Below the pieces are notes generated by a model. That model saw only the letters and a list, made by a program, of their open reading frames with translations. It made no database searches and was not told the DNA's origin. DNA of 64,000 nt, taken from positions 1,116,001 through 1,180,000 of the forward strand of contig MU271150.1 in the NCBI GenBank assembly GCA_021432605.1, written 5' to 3'. Positions 11,044 through 22,506 of the stretch are shown here, piece by piece (positions within the stretch are counted from its first letter, which is position 1; each line of letters starts with the position of its first letter). The stretch is from Coniochaeta sp. PMI_546. Taxonomy: Eukaryota > Ascomycota > Sordariomycetes > Coniochaetales > Coniochaetaceae. A program made the position numbers and the translations under genes.

Positions 11044-13720
11044 AGATTTAGGCGGTGTGCTCACCTGTGATGGAAAGTACAACCTGTGATGCGGAGTGCA
11101 CCTCTTAGTGCACCTTATGAATCAGAACGCTTGTGGACCTTAGTATTAGGACGCCGTATCATTCTGTTTTACATAGTTTAACTGTTACTATATACACGTG
11201 TAGGTAGTGTGTCCACAGACCACTTATAGAAATTGTTACCAATTTCACTGTTTTAAACTGCGACCTATCTCAGTGGTTCCCTAGAGTCTCGGTCAAAGCA
11301 GTTGCCTTCCTTGCCTTAGTCAGCTACAGCTTCGTTGTCACCAGGATTCCAGCTCAATCTCGAGTCTTCTCCCAGTCATCGAAACAAACACAGCCAGTGC
11401 CCAACGAAGATCGTCTTGCCGACAGCAATTTCCTCACCTCTCTGCTTCCCGAGTCTTTCACGGGCCGATGGCATGAGCAAACAGGATTTGCCCGCTCGGG
11501 CCGTTGAAGTGCCAATATGCTTGTGGCGATGTGCTGGACACGATAAAGAATCTCAGCCACATCATTCCAGCCCTCACCTCTTTGTAGCCAACCGAGAGCT
11601 CAGAATCCAACATTCGCTCGTACCAGCTTCAAGTTGGCTACATCAATGCACGCCAAATGCAAACCTGTCCCTCCCTCCCTTTAACGCTATGATCGCGATA
11701 CGGTACGCAAGTCGGTGATATCCCTTGAACACACCAAACTATGATCGTCGAGTCCCCTAGCAGCTGACCTTGCTTGCTCGTACTCCCAAGCTTGTAGCAG
11801 TTTGCTCAATAGCCTGATGTAAGGGCAACCTTGGTCGAGTTTCTTGGAAGCACAATAGCTGCATATGTTGTCGCACAACTCTGTCGCAGCCGTCCAATTG
11901 TCATTGTTTCGTCAGCCCAGACGCAATCTGCCAACGCAAGCAGCCGTTTCGGAGCCGCTCTTCGCGCAGAGACTATCGTCAACGAGTGCTAGCACCAATG
12001 GACCACGGCATCAGGCACCGAGCAGGATTGGCAAGGACTACTGCATACATCTATTTTCGACTTTCCTAGCACCGTCTTATCGTCCAAAGCCGCGCACTCG
12101 GGCCAGTGGACCCGATTCCGTCGAGGCTCATTGCATCTCAGCACCGCATGTGCCGTGCTTGCACACCGCTAGAGTGTTCACGGCTTCACTTCCAGACAAG
12201 GCCGTCGTGACACCACGAACTGGCGTATCCTTCGCGGGGCTAGCTTCGGACCAACTGCATTTGGATCGAGTTTTACTTCAAAGCCTCGGGGGTTCTGGCA
12301 TATGCCGTTGCAGCGTGGTGACGGCTGCACAACTATGTTTGTTGCACTTGATGGATGGTGCTCGAAGATCGCTATCTTGAGGAAGCGCGAGGACAAATTC
12401 GCAGATCTCAAACATACCTGTGGCTACGCTGCAGGTGTCTCACGCTCTGGGCAACTCTTGGTCCAGCTTCAACACCTCCCGTGCCATTCTGGTCAGATAC
12501 TGATCAAGGTCTGAGATGCTGTGAACCATCCCACCCGCACCCTGATCCAATCACCATCGCAAGTTCGCCGTGCTCACGTCGCACCGTGATGATGGCCCGA
12601 AATCCCCGGCCAAGGTCCTCGAAGGAAACCTGCCACATCATGAGACTTTTGGAGGGTCGTGTTAGTTGCAGCCCGTCGTCGCACTCTATCGACCGTATGC
12701 TGTTGGTAGCCGAGCCCCCTGTCGAGCGTTGGTTGCCAGAATCGTCAGTCGGATACTGTCTTTCGCGGTGCCAGTGCGACCTTGATATCGCCTCAACAAG
12801 CAAGCTTGGAATTGCTGGTCTTTTCCCCCTGCATCCCAATAGTTCTATGCATGTCACCCACGACGACATTCAGCCCCCTTTCCAGACCGGATTCCCGAAC
12901 ATCTCGAGGTCTGCTTCCTCGGGGGGCTAGTGGTCCTTTGTCTACCCCTTCCATCTTGCTGCGTTGTAGCTGCCGTTAGAGGTCCCATGTTGGCCGGTGT
13001 CCCTTGCCAGACTAGTGTCGGTCCTTCCACATCATTCGGCCACCATCATCCTGGAAACAACAGCGTCCAACAGCGATACTTCTAGTTTCCTGTCTCGCAT
13101 GGCCACTTACCCCAACCTAAGGACTCAATTTGCTTGTGCCTTGCCAGGATCAAAGTACACACCCGATCTTTAATCAGGTACGATCGGACAGACCCAGTCG
13201 GCAGTCTGGGAAGGCCAAAACATCGACTCCAGGTCTGTCTTAAAGCCTGCGAGACCTGGGACCCCGAGTGATCATGATCCGGCAACCGTTAGCCAGCCGC
13301 GAGTGTAGAGAACTACAAGCCAGATACCTCGAACCTAGAGTGCTTCCCCTTCAGTAATCTAGTGGTTGTCTGTATAGTCTAGGCATCTTATGTATATGAC
13401 TCAGCAACTACACCCCTTCAGTGCTAGTCGACCCCAAGTATCTCCCATCTCTTTCACAACGTTCTTGAAGCGCGTTGGAGTTGGAGGAACGCCACCACGA
13501 GGCACAAGCCACCACCACACCTCAACCATCCGGCCCCGTGGTCTTTGTCTAAGTTTGGCCCTCCACCTCGACCGCCCAATCCCATCGTCAACCCCACGCC
13601 ATCCTAAAAGCCCATCCGCATCTACACCATTGGCCTAGGGCGTTTTGACAGAGCCCGTCATCATTTCGCACCCCTCTTATTTCAGCTTCCCCCCCTCCTC
13701 TTCCGTTCGCTCGGTCGAAC
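11044..13720. other. 2.7 kb region without a supported gene
   Basis: Lies between the tRNA and the receptor gene. Medium-length open frames exist on both strands, but I found no domain, signal peptide or consistent exon chain. The last 350 bp are C/T-rich and probably form the promoter and leader of the receptor gene. A decayed gene or a non-coding RNA cannot be excluded. Confidence 0.45.
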
Positions 13721-15778
13721 ATGGACGACAATGTTCCCGACCTTCCCTACGGTACCGCTGCCTCCTCCACCAACAACGACTTCATGAACCTCACGGTCGA
13801 CCAGCGCAAAGCCCTCCAGACTGTCGAGAGGATCGGGGCCTCTTTGAGCCTTGTCGGGGTCTGCCTGATATTCGTTACCTTTGCGGCCTTCAAGCGTCTC
13901 CGGACCGTGCCCAACACCTTCATCCTGTTCGCCTCCATCGCCAACGTGGGCGCCAGCACAGCATGTCTCATCGGATATGATGGTCTGAATGCCGGATATG
14001 AGTCTGCACTCTGTCAGGTCCAAGGGTTCCTTCTGGAAATGTATGTGAGCCTTCTGGTGTCTCGTGAAGCGATTCTCTACCTCCTTCTGGCAACATATCC
14101 TCGCCATCGGTATAGGATTTAAGTGTTGGCTAATTATCTGTACACTTTGCAGGTTTATGCAGTCAGATCCCTGGTGGTCCCTTGCCATGGCTGTCAATGT
14201 CTTCATGGTATTCTTTCTTGCTGCCAACCCAACCTCTTTCCGACAGTATCTCTGGGTCTACTGTCTCGTCTGTTATGGGGCTCCGGCACTCCCAGCGATC
14301 GTCTTGCTCTTGATCCGAGGCGATCCCCGGGGACCGGTATACGGCAACGCGACAGTAAGTCTTTGTGTCCCAAAAGAGGGGATTGCAACATATTCCCTGC
14401 AGTGTCTCTCGTGCGTCCGTCCGCGTTCTGACAACGGAGCTCAAAAGCTGTGGTGCTGGATAAGTGACAGCTGGAGCTCGCTGCGCATATTCACCTACTA
14501 CCTCCCGATCTGGATATGCATCCTGCTGTCCACCGTCATCTACGTTGCGGTGGGCTACCAGGTGTTCCACCAGCGCAACCAGCTGCGTAACTTGACGCTC
14601 AGCAACCCTGCTAAGGACACGTCAAGTTCTGACGTCAGGGAGTCAGGTGAGAGGGTAAGTTGGGCATCTCCTCATGTATGTCCGAGTGTCCCGTCTTCTG
14701 TCTACACAACAAACGCTCCTGCCGAGGGCGGGGGCCCAGTCCAGCTTGCACTGGAAACGTTCCACATATCCTTTCACACACTCACCGATGCTCCTGTCTC
14801 ACTGTGTCACTGTCTTCTTGACTCGCGGCCCATATCTAACCATCACCATTCCCCTCGTCCCAGACGACCTACAATGGCCAACCAGGTTGCTACGGGATGG
14901 TGACTACCGAAGTTCGCGTCACTGCCGAGGCATCGACCTCAGAGTACCACGTCACCCCGCCGACAACGCCAACACCGTCCATCGCACCGGTCCTCCCGTG
15001 CAAGCCAGCGACGCACCACATCCACCACCCCTGGGCATCCCCCTCGGTCGACCACCACATCAACTTCGACTCCGACTCCGACTCCGACCTCGAGGACAGC
15101 ACCCACCCCTCCCGCGCCCACCCACAGCGCGCCCGACAGGACACCACCGCCGCCTCCCAACCCGACCTCGTCGCCCCCTACACCACCATCTCCTCCATCT
15201 CCACAGCCCACATCTCCCCAACCTCCACCCGACCCCGGGGCATCGGCAGCGGCAGCAGCAGCAACAACAACCCGGCCTCCCCACCACGCCCCTCCTCCTG
15301 GCCCGCCCGCCTCCGGTCGGGGACGCGGCACTTCGCCGCCCGGCTCCGCAACCTCGACCCGGTCAAGCTGGCCTACCTGCGCACCTCGTTCGTCTTCGCC
15401 ATCTCGATCCTCATCACCTGGACCCCCAGCAGCATCAACCGGGTCTACACCCTGGCGCACCCGCAGCGCTTCAGCTTCGGCCTCAACATGGCCAGCGCCG
15501 TCGTCCTCCCGCTCCAGGGCGTGTGGAACGCCGTCATCTACTGCGCCACCAGCTGGCACGTGCTGGTCGACGAGGTGGTGGACCTCAGGTGTCGGGTCTG
15601 GGGGCGCCACCGGCAGGAGGGGGCAAGGAGGGGTAGGCGGTCCGAGGCCGTCATGAGTGTTGCGTTTGATGGGTTTCATGGCGGGATGAGGGGGAGAAGG
15701 GCGAGGGAACGCGGGTTCGAGTTGAGTCCTACTACGCTGAGGCCTAGTACCATGAGGGTTGTTCGGGGGAGTTTTTGA
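13721..15778 (+). CDS. seven-TM G-protein-coupled receptor, cAMP-receptor-like
   Basis: Four exons: 13721-14040, 14153-14354, 14448-14654 and 14864-15778 (introns 112, 93 and 209 bp), 547 residues. The extracellular N-terminus carries an NLT sequon. Helices 1-5 lie in the first about 230 residues (SLVGVCLIFVTFAAFKRLR, NTFILFASIANVGASTACLI, SLAMAVNVFMVFFLAA, WVYCLVCYGAPALPAIVLLL, YYLPIWICILLSTVIYVAV). YGNAT joins LWCWISDSW across intron 2, typical of the Dictyostelium CAR-like class. The third intracellular loop is about 200 residues, low complexity, with a DSDSDSDSDL acidic-serine run. TM6 (SFVFAISILITWTPSSINRV) and TM7 (NMASAVVLPLQGVWNAVIYC) follow. It presumably signals through heterotrimeric G proteins; the ligand is unknown. 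Confidence 0.9.
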
Positions 15779-16153
15779 AATGAGGCAATTGTCCTCGTTT
15801 CTCTGAGTTTTGTTCTTTTTGAGGGTGGGGGGCTGGATGGCGTTGGATATATAAAGATTTGGGTATTTACGGCAACGATTTATGCTCTTGGTAGGGGTCT
15901 TACGACGCCAGGGGCTCTTTGTTTATTTCAATTCTATGATACCATCATGCTGGGATAGGGTAGGTGTACCTTGTCTGGTAGCGGGCGTTAGAGTTCGACT
16001 GTTATCAGATGATTTCACAAGATACGGCTCAAGTCACTGCGCTTTGAAAGCATACGTACTTCGTCATTGATGATTGCTACGCTCCTGTAATGCTAAAATC
16101 TATTCGTAACGGTATCAAGTATACTCTGCTAAAGTAAAGCCCCATCACCGCCA
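15779..16153. other. convergent 3' spacer
   Basis: Only 375 bp separate the stop codons of the receptor (+) and glucosaminidase (-) genes, so both 3' ends lie here and transcripts may overlap. No gene seen. Confidence 0.5.
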
Positions 16154-18820
16154 TCAAGGGACAGCAACCTCCACCTTCGCCACATTCTTCCCGCTAACCT
16201 GCACCTTGGCCGCCCTCGCACCCCCAGCATACGACACGTCCAGCCCCAGCGTCTCCCCAGGCCACAGCGTAACATAGTTATCCGACCAAAAGACCGGATT
16301 CACATCCTCCCCCGCCCCATCGACCAAATTCACCCGCACAAAGAACGCCGGCACCGCCGCCTCGTTGCTCAGCACGACCTTCAAGCCACCCCCGGCATCA
16401 CCAGGCGACACCGCCGCAGAGACAGCAGCAGCCTGCAGCCTGTCCAGGGCACTCAGGTCCACAAACTTGGACACGGGGGTGTGATACCAGCTCGAGTCCG
16501 CCCAGTCGAGCGCGTCGACCGTCGGCCCGAGCCAGTACACGTTGCGGCTCAGCGTGCCCTTGCTGTCTGACAAGACCAACCTCAAAAAGACCACCCCTCC
16601 CACCCCGCCCAGCGCCTTACCCAGATCGGACACCACGCTCTTGCTCTTGTTCGGCTCCGTGGTCGCCTCCACGCTGCCCCCGGCCACCCTCCGGCCGTCC
16701 AGCCCCAGCACCTCCCAGTCGATGGTCCTGGCGCCCGCCCGGTCGAGGGAGTGGTTGATCAGGTAGATCCCCTTCTTGACATAGTCGTAGGTGACGTGCT
16801 CCAGGCGGCCGCCGACCTTGGTCCCGAAGTAGGCCCCCGCGGGGTGCAGGTAGTAGTCGAACAGGCTCCAGTGGAGGTTGGGCCAGGCCCCGTTGAGCAT
16901 CCAGTAGATGAGCCCCGTGGCGGGGCGGGCGGCGGCGTTCCACAGCGCAGAGTAGGCCTCGTACTGGGCCCGGGTGGCCTCGTAGTCGGCCATCTGGGCC
17001 TTGAGGAGGTAGTCGTCCAGACTCGTCGGGGGGCCGTAGCGGTTGGATAGACCGAGGTTGTAGATCTGGCGGGTCGCGAAGGAGGAGTCCTGGGCCGACA
17101 TGTGCCAGAGGGAGGCGTTGGGGTTTTGCCAGAGGGAGGCGAGGTCGGGGCCGGAGAGGAACTGCTTGAGGCTGCTGAGCTCCGGGGTGCCGACGCCCGG
17201 GCCGAGTTCGGAGCCAAAGCCGAAGGCGGCGCCGAGGCGGTCGGAGGAGGGGGTCACGTCCCACCAGTAGTTGGGGGGTACCCAGTCGTAAGGGCCGTCC
17301 ATCTTCATGGAGGGTGGGCCGACGATGGCAGGGTAGCCGTCCTTGCGGGCCGCGTAGGGGATGATGGGGAGCTGCCAGTCGAGGGCCTTGAGGGCGCTGA
17401 CGTAGATGGAGGCGGCGCGGTCGTTGGGCCAGAAGTCGCTGCCGACGAAGTACATGAGGACGCTGGGGTGGGTCTGCAGGGTGGCGGCCTCGTGGTAGAT
17501 GCTCGCGTTGGCGGTGGCGTAGTCGGCGTCGGACCAGATGGCCGGGTGGTCGATGTTGTCGTTGTAGCTCCAGGCCTCCCACTTGTCGCAGCACTCCCAG
17601 CCGGGCATGACCATGACGCCGAGCCTGTCGGTGATGTCGTAGAACTCCGGGTGCTCGAGCTTGCCCTCGAGGCGGACCGTGTTCATGCCCATGTCGAGCA
17701 CGTACTGCATCTGCGTCGTGAACCGGGCGCTGTCCCAGCGGAGGAAGATGTCGGCGGAGTAGCCGGCTCCGAGGACCTGGAAGGGCCGCCCGTTGACGCT
17801 GAATATGCTGTCGTTGTAGGAGTTGATCTGGTGAGTGACCTGCCGGATGCCGAACTTCTTCTCTGTCTTGTCGGAGACGGTCTTGTCGACCGATACGGAG
17901 AGTTGTGCATCATACAGCGTCTGGGCACCCCATTTGGCCGGCCACCAGAGGTCGGGGTTTTCGATGGTCGTCTGGAGAGAGACCTCGCCTAGGGCGAAGG
18001 GTTGTAGGGTCACCGACTTTGTAAGCTTGACAGACCCGACACTGCCGTCTGCGACGGCCGTCACGACCTTGTTCTCCAGGTTTTGCACGGTTGCTTTGAG
18101 GGTGACGACAGCGCTCCCCTGGCCGACAGGCTTGTCGAAGGTGGTGGTGACTCGCAGCGGACCGAGGGCAACTGGTCCAGTCTGTTTGATTGTGACCTCT
18201 CTCCAGACGCCGGTGCCGTTGTCTGGCGGCTTCGGGTTCCAGTCGACGAAGCCTACGCCAAAGTCCTGGAAGTAGTCGGTGGGGTAGACTTTGAACACCA
18301 GGGCATTGGTCCTGTTGACAATGTCGGTGACTTCGTAGGAGTGCCCGCCGTATGCACCAGACTGCAGCACCTTGTCGGCGACCTTTTTGCCGTTCAGAAA
18401 CACATCGGCCTTGGAGGTGATGCCGTTGGTCTGAAGAAAGTAGTGCTGTCCAGGAGTGGGTTTGAGCACGAACTCGTTGCGGTACAACCACGGGACACGG
18501 AACTGATCGACGTCAAAGTGCTCTAGGTTGTTCGAGTAGAAGAGATCTGTGTCGGTCTGCTTGAAGTCTGCACTAGCAAGGAGACAAGCCATCAGTGTGC
18601 ACCGCGAGACGTTGGCGTGATGCCAGGACGATGTGTCGACACCAGGCTTCGCCAGTGCCAAGGAGTCGGTGGTGACTTTGGCTGTCGACTGTACATCCCA
18701 CTTGGGTATCACGCCGACATCGCCAGAAGTCGAGACGAGAGAGCAAGACCGGGCATCAGCTCCAGCGATGCCGGCAATGAGCCCGGAGAGCAAGACGGCG
18801 TACTTGTGCCGTGCCATCAT
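16154..18820 (-). CDS. GH2 exo-beta-D-glucosaminidase, secreted
   Basis: Intronless, 888 residues, very close to the length of characterised fungal exo-beta-D-glucosaminidases. The start has two adjacent ATGs. Signal peptide about 1-22 (KYAVLLSGLIAGIAGADA). The sugar-binding jelly roll (about 60-210) contains SRCTLMACLLASADF, DLFYSNNLEHF, WLYRNEF and DVFLNGKKVAD. Immunoglobulin-like domains and the catalytic TIM barrel (about 340-560) follow. The acid/base site reads GSDFWPND, with Ser-Asp (D462) instead of the Asn-Glu usual in GH2, a feature of the glucosaminidase subfamily. The nucleophile is probably E538 in GFGSELGPG. Two more beta domains follow. It should release glucosamine from the non-reducing end of chitosan oligomers outside the cell. 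A mannosidase-type specificity is less likely. Confidence 0.92.
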   Translation of the reverse strand: MMARHKYAVLLSGLIAGIAGADARSCSLVSTSGDVGVIPKWDVQSTAKVTTDSLALAKPGVDTSSWHHANVSRCTLMACLLASADFKQTDTDLFYSNNLEHFDVDQFRVPWLYRNEFVLKPTPGQHYFLQTNGITSKADVFLNGKKVADKVLQSGAYGGHSYEVTDIVNRTNALVFKVYPTDYFQDFGVGFVDWNPKPPDNGTGVWREVTIKQTGPVALGPLRVTTTFDKPVGQGSAVVTLKATVQNLENKVVTAVADGSVGSVKLTKSVTLQPFALGEVSLQTTIENPDLWWPAKWGAQTLYDAQLSVSVDKTVSDKTEKKFGIRQVTHQINSYNDSIFSVNGRPFQVLGAGYSADIFLRWDSARFTTQMQYVLDMGMNTVRLEGKLEHPEFYDITDRLGVMVMPGWECCDKWEAWSYNDNIDHPAIWSDADYATANASIYHEAATLQTHPSVLMYFVGSDFWPNDRAASIYVSALKALDWQLPIIPYAARKDGYPAIVGPPSMKMDGPYDWVPPNYWWDVTPSSDRLGAAFGFGSELGPGVGTPELSSLKQFLSGPDLASLWQNPNASLWHMSAQDSSFATRQIYNLGLSNRYGPPTSLDDYLLKAQMADYEATRAQYEAYSALWNAAARPATGLIYWMLNGAWPNLHWSLFDYYLHPAGAYFGTKVGGRLEHVTYDYVKKGIYLINHSLDRAGARTIDWEVLGLDGRRVAGGSVEATTEPNKSKSVVSDLGKALGGVGGVVFLRLVLSDSKGTLSRNVYWLGPTVDALDWADSSWYHTPVSKFVDLSALDRLQAAAVSAAVSPGDAGGGLKVVLSNEAAVPAFFVRVNLVDGAGEDVNPVFWSDNYVTLWPGETLGLDVSYAGGARAAKVQVSGKNVAKVEVAVP

Positions 18821-20113
18821 CGGGGCCGTTGATGTTGAAGTTGATCCTTCAGGGCTGGAGACATGGTAGGAGGGAAAGAGAGACTTGGGACGACTCTACC
18901 AGAGGATAATATAGGTGATGACATGATTGGAACCCTTGAGGTTTACGTGACATTGAGATGGTCCCCCAGATTCCAGTCTTGGCGATGAGCAGCGGGAGCT
19001 TCCCCGCAGACACTTGAGATGAAGATTGACAGCTACCGGTAAAGTAGATTACCTGCACTATCACTGCATATTGGAGATATTGGGGGCTTCTCAGTCTCTC
19101 ACATTGACGGCAGAATAGATGGAACGTACCCCGACGACTTTCCCTTTTCGTCGCCCACGCGACCTGCGTTATTCTCTAAAGTTTGACACCCTCAACAGCC
19201 TCAACACCCTCAACAGCCTCCAGAGCCATCCTCACTCGACGTCGCGAGAATCAACTGTTGTTGCAATGGTCGCCGTGATGATGATCGCCATTGTTTGTCC
19301 AGGTCGCTCTTTCCGTCGTCCACCGCTTACCTCTGGACTCTAAATCGGGAGTTTATCTCCCGACTTCTCCCCCCACCAGTCACTCCTTCCTCTTTTGGGG
19401 ATGCAGATGGTTGCAGTTGCCAAACGTGTTCAGGGTCCCCTGTGACTTGTTGAGGTTGTGTGGAAGCTTAATTGCACGCGGTGGAGCCCAAAACTACGTT
19501 ACCTCAACAGCGATCATTCACCAATTCCACTAATTCAACAACTGTGGTAGAGTCTAAGGTAGAGTCTAGATAGACAGAGTCTTGAAGGCACGAAGCACGA
19601 TGGCTTCAAGTTGCAGAATAACCAACGAACGGCGTCATTACTGGAATCACAAGGTCATACGGTAGTGAAATCTTTGGAATGCACCGTAATCGCTCGGGAT
19701 TAATCTCTTCCCTATGCCAGCCCTTTACCAGCAACCACAATATCGGGGTTGAGGTCAGCAGCCTGCGGTTAAAGTCGCGGCTGGACGATGCCGCGCAACG
19801 CCAATGACGCCGAGAACGCCACATAGACCGGCGGAGACACGTGGCGGACCGAACCAGGGAGTGCATCCGAGTCGTCGTGCAAAATGTGCTTGATTCCGAG
19901 CCGGCGTCTCCACCGGTGTGCAAGAAGTATCGGCATCAAGTCCGATGTCACCGCCATAGATCAATATTTGAGCTTTATTTGCATGTATAATTATCATCCG
20001 ACAAGCTAGAATACCTCTGGACCATCTTGTCTCGACACGCCTTGCATCTGCTGTCTATATTTCCCGTACCCAGTCACCACTTCAAGCGACCTCTCTAGAT
20101 AAAAAAGCCCAGC
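18821..20113. other. intergenic, no gene supported
   Basis: Contains the glucosaminidase promoter and the 3' end of the FAD monooxygenase gene. A 9-bp near-repeat (CTCAACAGC/CTCAACACC, three units) lies at 19191-19217. No convincing coding region. Confidence 0.5.
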
Positions 20114-21445
20114 TCACTCAGGCGGTGCACCGAAGCTGTTGAAGAAGGTAACCATCTTTTCCAGTCCATCCTCGCTGAAGATCATTTTCCCGTTTGTCGA
20201 CGACTCCTCAGCATAGACAGCGGCTCTCTTCTGCATCACGCTCTCAAACGCAGCCAGCCTCGGATCCAGCTCCTCTTGCCACGCCTGCCGGCTGCGGCTG
20301 TCCGCATCACCACCGCGAGCCTTGACAGCTTCCCAGGCATCCGCAATAACCGCCGCCAGATCCAGCGAGTCCCACATGGAGACGTTGGCTCCCTCGCCAG
20401 CCCACGGCGTCATGAGATGCGCCGCATCCCCAATGATCGTCACACCGGGACGGTGCTGCCAGGCATGGCCGACTGGCAATTCGTCTTGCAAACAGTTAGC
20501 AACAACAATCTTGACGTTGGGGTAGGTCTCGTAGAACTTACATATACCGCGAATATCTGCCGGCTGTCCAGGATGGTCCTTAGTCTCTTCATCGCACACC
20601 GTCCGGATGAGCTCCTTCATCTTCCCGCCCCATCGCCCATACAGGCTCTCGTCCGCCAGATACACACTCCCAACCTCCGCAGCAGTCTTGCCCTCCAGCC
20701 CGCGGACCCGGACGAAATCCTCCTCCTCAGCCTTGACGCTGAGGTACAGCCGCGAGCTGTCCTGCGGCCCGCGATGACTGGCGCACTGATGGCCCATACC
20801 GAGAGAAAACATGCTGCCCTTCCCAACCAACTCGGCCAGATGCGGGTATTTCGTCCCGATCTGCCTCGCAGTGGCGATGAGATTCTGCACGCCCGTGTAC
20901 CTCGGCGTGCCAGCATCCGGAATCAGCGCCTTGCGGACCCTGGACCACGCCCCATCGGCACCGACGACAAGATCAGCCTCATACGTGCCCTTCTCGCCGA
21001 AATCCAACAACGTGACCGAATCATCATGCTGCTGCTGCTGCTGCTCGGCCGAGCGGAGCTTATGCTCCCACCTAACAGCCTCAGCCGGGATGCGCGAGAG
21101 CAGCAGCCTAGTCAAGTTATGCCGCGAGATCTCCGGCCTGCCCTCGCCCCCCACGGCGTCCTGGTACCTCAGCCCGCCCTCCGCGTCGAGCACGCGCATC
21201 GTCTGCTCGCACTCGGCCGTCAGGGGCGCGAAGTCGTCGTACAGGTCGCAGGCCCGGATGGCCGCCAGCCCGGACTCCTCGTGCAGGTCCAGCATGCCCG
21301 AGACGGCGGCCAGGTCGGCCTCGGTGGGCCGCGGGCGCAGCTCGAAGATGGCGAAGGGGATGCTGCGCTTGTGCAGCAAGGCGCCGAGGGTCAGGCCTGA
21401 GGGGCCGGCGCCGATGATGGCTATCCTGGGGTGGGGAGGTGACAT
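20114..21445 (-). CDS. FAD-dependent aromatic-ring-type monooxygenase
   Basis: Intronless, 443 residues. N-terminal Rossmann motif RIAIIGAGPSGLTLG (GxGxxG at about 12-17), a central DG motif in DLVVGADGAWSRVRKAL (about 165) and the FAD-ribityl GD motif in VTIIGDAAHLMTPWAGEGAN (about 335). These are the three hallmarks of the PF01494 flavoprotein hydroxylases (TetX, salicylate hydroxylase, zeaxanthin epoxidase relatives). The loop MTPWAGEGANVSMWD and overall size favour the TetX-like group. The reaction is NAD(P)H- and O2-dependent hydroxylation of an unknown substrate in the cytosol. A CTG repeat gives a five-Gln run (EQQQQQHDD). The next gene upstream on the same strand is another flavin monooxygenase. 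Confidence 0.9.
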   Translation of the reverse strand: MSPPHPRIAIIGAGPSGLTLGALLHKRSIPFAIFELRPRPTEADLAAVSGMLDLHEESGLAAIRACDLYDDFAPLTAECEQTMRVLDAEGGLRYQDAVGGEGRPEISRHNLTRLLLSRIPAEAVRWEHKLRSAEQQQQQHDDSVTLLDFGEKGTYEADLVVGADGAWSRVRKALIPDAGTPRYTGVQNLIATARQIGTKYPHLAELVGKGSMFSLGMGHQCASHRGPQDSSRLYLSVKAEEEDFVRVRGLEGKTAAEVGSVYLADESLYGRWGGKMKELIRTVCDEETKDHPGQPADIRGICKFYETYPNVKIVVANCLQDELPVGHAWQHRPGVTIIGDAAHLMTPWAGEGANVSMWDSLDLAAVIADAWEAVKARGGDADSRSRQAWQEELDPRLAAFESVMQKRAAVYAEESSTNGKMIFSEDGLEKMVTFFNSFGAPPE

Positions 21446-22506
21446 GGTGGGATTTGGAGGGAGATGACTTTTGCTGAGTGGTTGCAGTGTGTAAAGGGTG
21501 TTCAGTTTAGATAGATCGAGTTCGAGATGTCTTTCAAGCTGTTGGAGTGACCGGATGGCGAAGCTGACTGCCCACTGTTTAGAAGGGCGGCGGCCGTCGC
21601 ATCCTTTATAGTCGCCGCCATCACCCCGATCCTACACTGCGGTAGGTATGTCTGCCTGATCGCACATTGATCACGCTTCATCAGATTTCACGGCCATATC
21701 AAGTTTGCGAGGCGCAAAAATCTGCTTGACCCGGCCGCCAAAATGGCAAGATCGGGGTTGATTCAGCGGTCTTCGGTCCCGAAACTTGGCGTCAAGCCAC
21801 ACCTCAGCAGCCACAAGTGGCTGGTGCCGCTCCGTCCGGACCCGGGCGCAATGGCACTCGCGTCCAAGTTAGCGATGAATTCGGGGCATAGCGGATGGCA
21901 TCCTGGTTCCGGAGAGAAGACAATTGGACAGAATTCTAACGGACGTCCCATGAATACCTGAGGCTGTCGGTACCGGTATGTACCTGGTTGGGCTGTTTCC
22001 ATTGACCAGACTGGGCAGTGTTTAATCATGTTCCCTCAGGTCACTCACTTCTCACCATCATGAGGCACGGAGTGGAGCCGTTAACATGACATTGCAGTTC
22101 TCTCGCAGCTCTTTGCTGCAAAATCATCATCAACCTTTCGAGGAGAACAAGTACACAAGGTTCGGATAAAGGTCCCGTGATCTTGACTACCTAGTCAATG
22201 GTCCAAGAGGCTATACCGAACGATGCCCATATACACTCAAGCAACATTGAGTGTGTTTTTTGCGTATTGCACCGGAACTGCCACTCCCCTAGGCATTCAA
22301 ACTAGTTGTTCGAGGTTGCTACCATGCGCTGAAACCAAGTGAGGTGGCTCGTTAGCAGGTTGCTTGCAGCAATAGCCGTCAATCGGTGCGGATGACGAAA
22401 ATAGCTTGAGGCCAAGCGCCCTGACGCTGCCTCATAAATGGCAGTCATACATTGCAGCTCGTCGCATATCTACCACGTAACGGTGCACGACGCCTCATCA
22501 CCCTCT
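21446..22506. other. intergenic between two flavin monooxygenase genes
   Basis: Promoter of the FAD monooxygenase (-) and 3' end of the FMO-fusion gene (-). Nothing else that I can support. Confidence 0.45.

Noticed and set aside
12302-12930. Possible transcription-factor remnant on either strand
   Set aside because: Some stretches look protein-like, but I found no zinc-cluster or other diagnostic motif and no coherent splicing.
16617-17594. 325-codon frame inside the glucosaminidase gene
   Set aside because: Alternative frame on the same strand as the GH2 enzyme; Arg/Pro-rich, no domain.
20276-21400. 374-codon plus-strand frame
   Set aside because: Antisense to the FAD monooxygenase; no domain.
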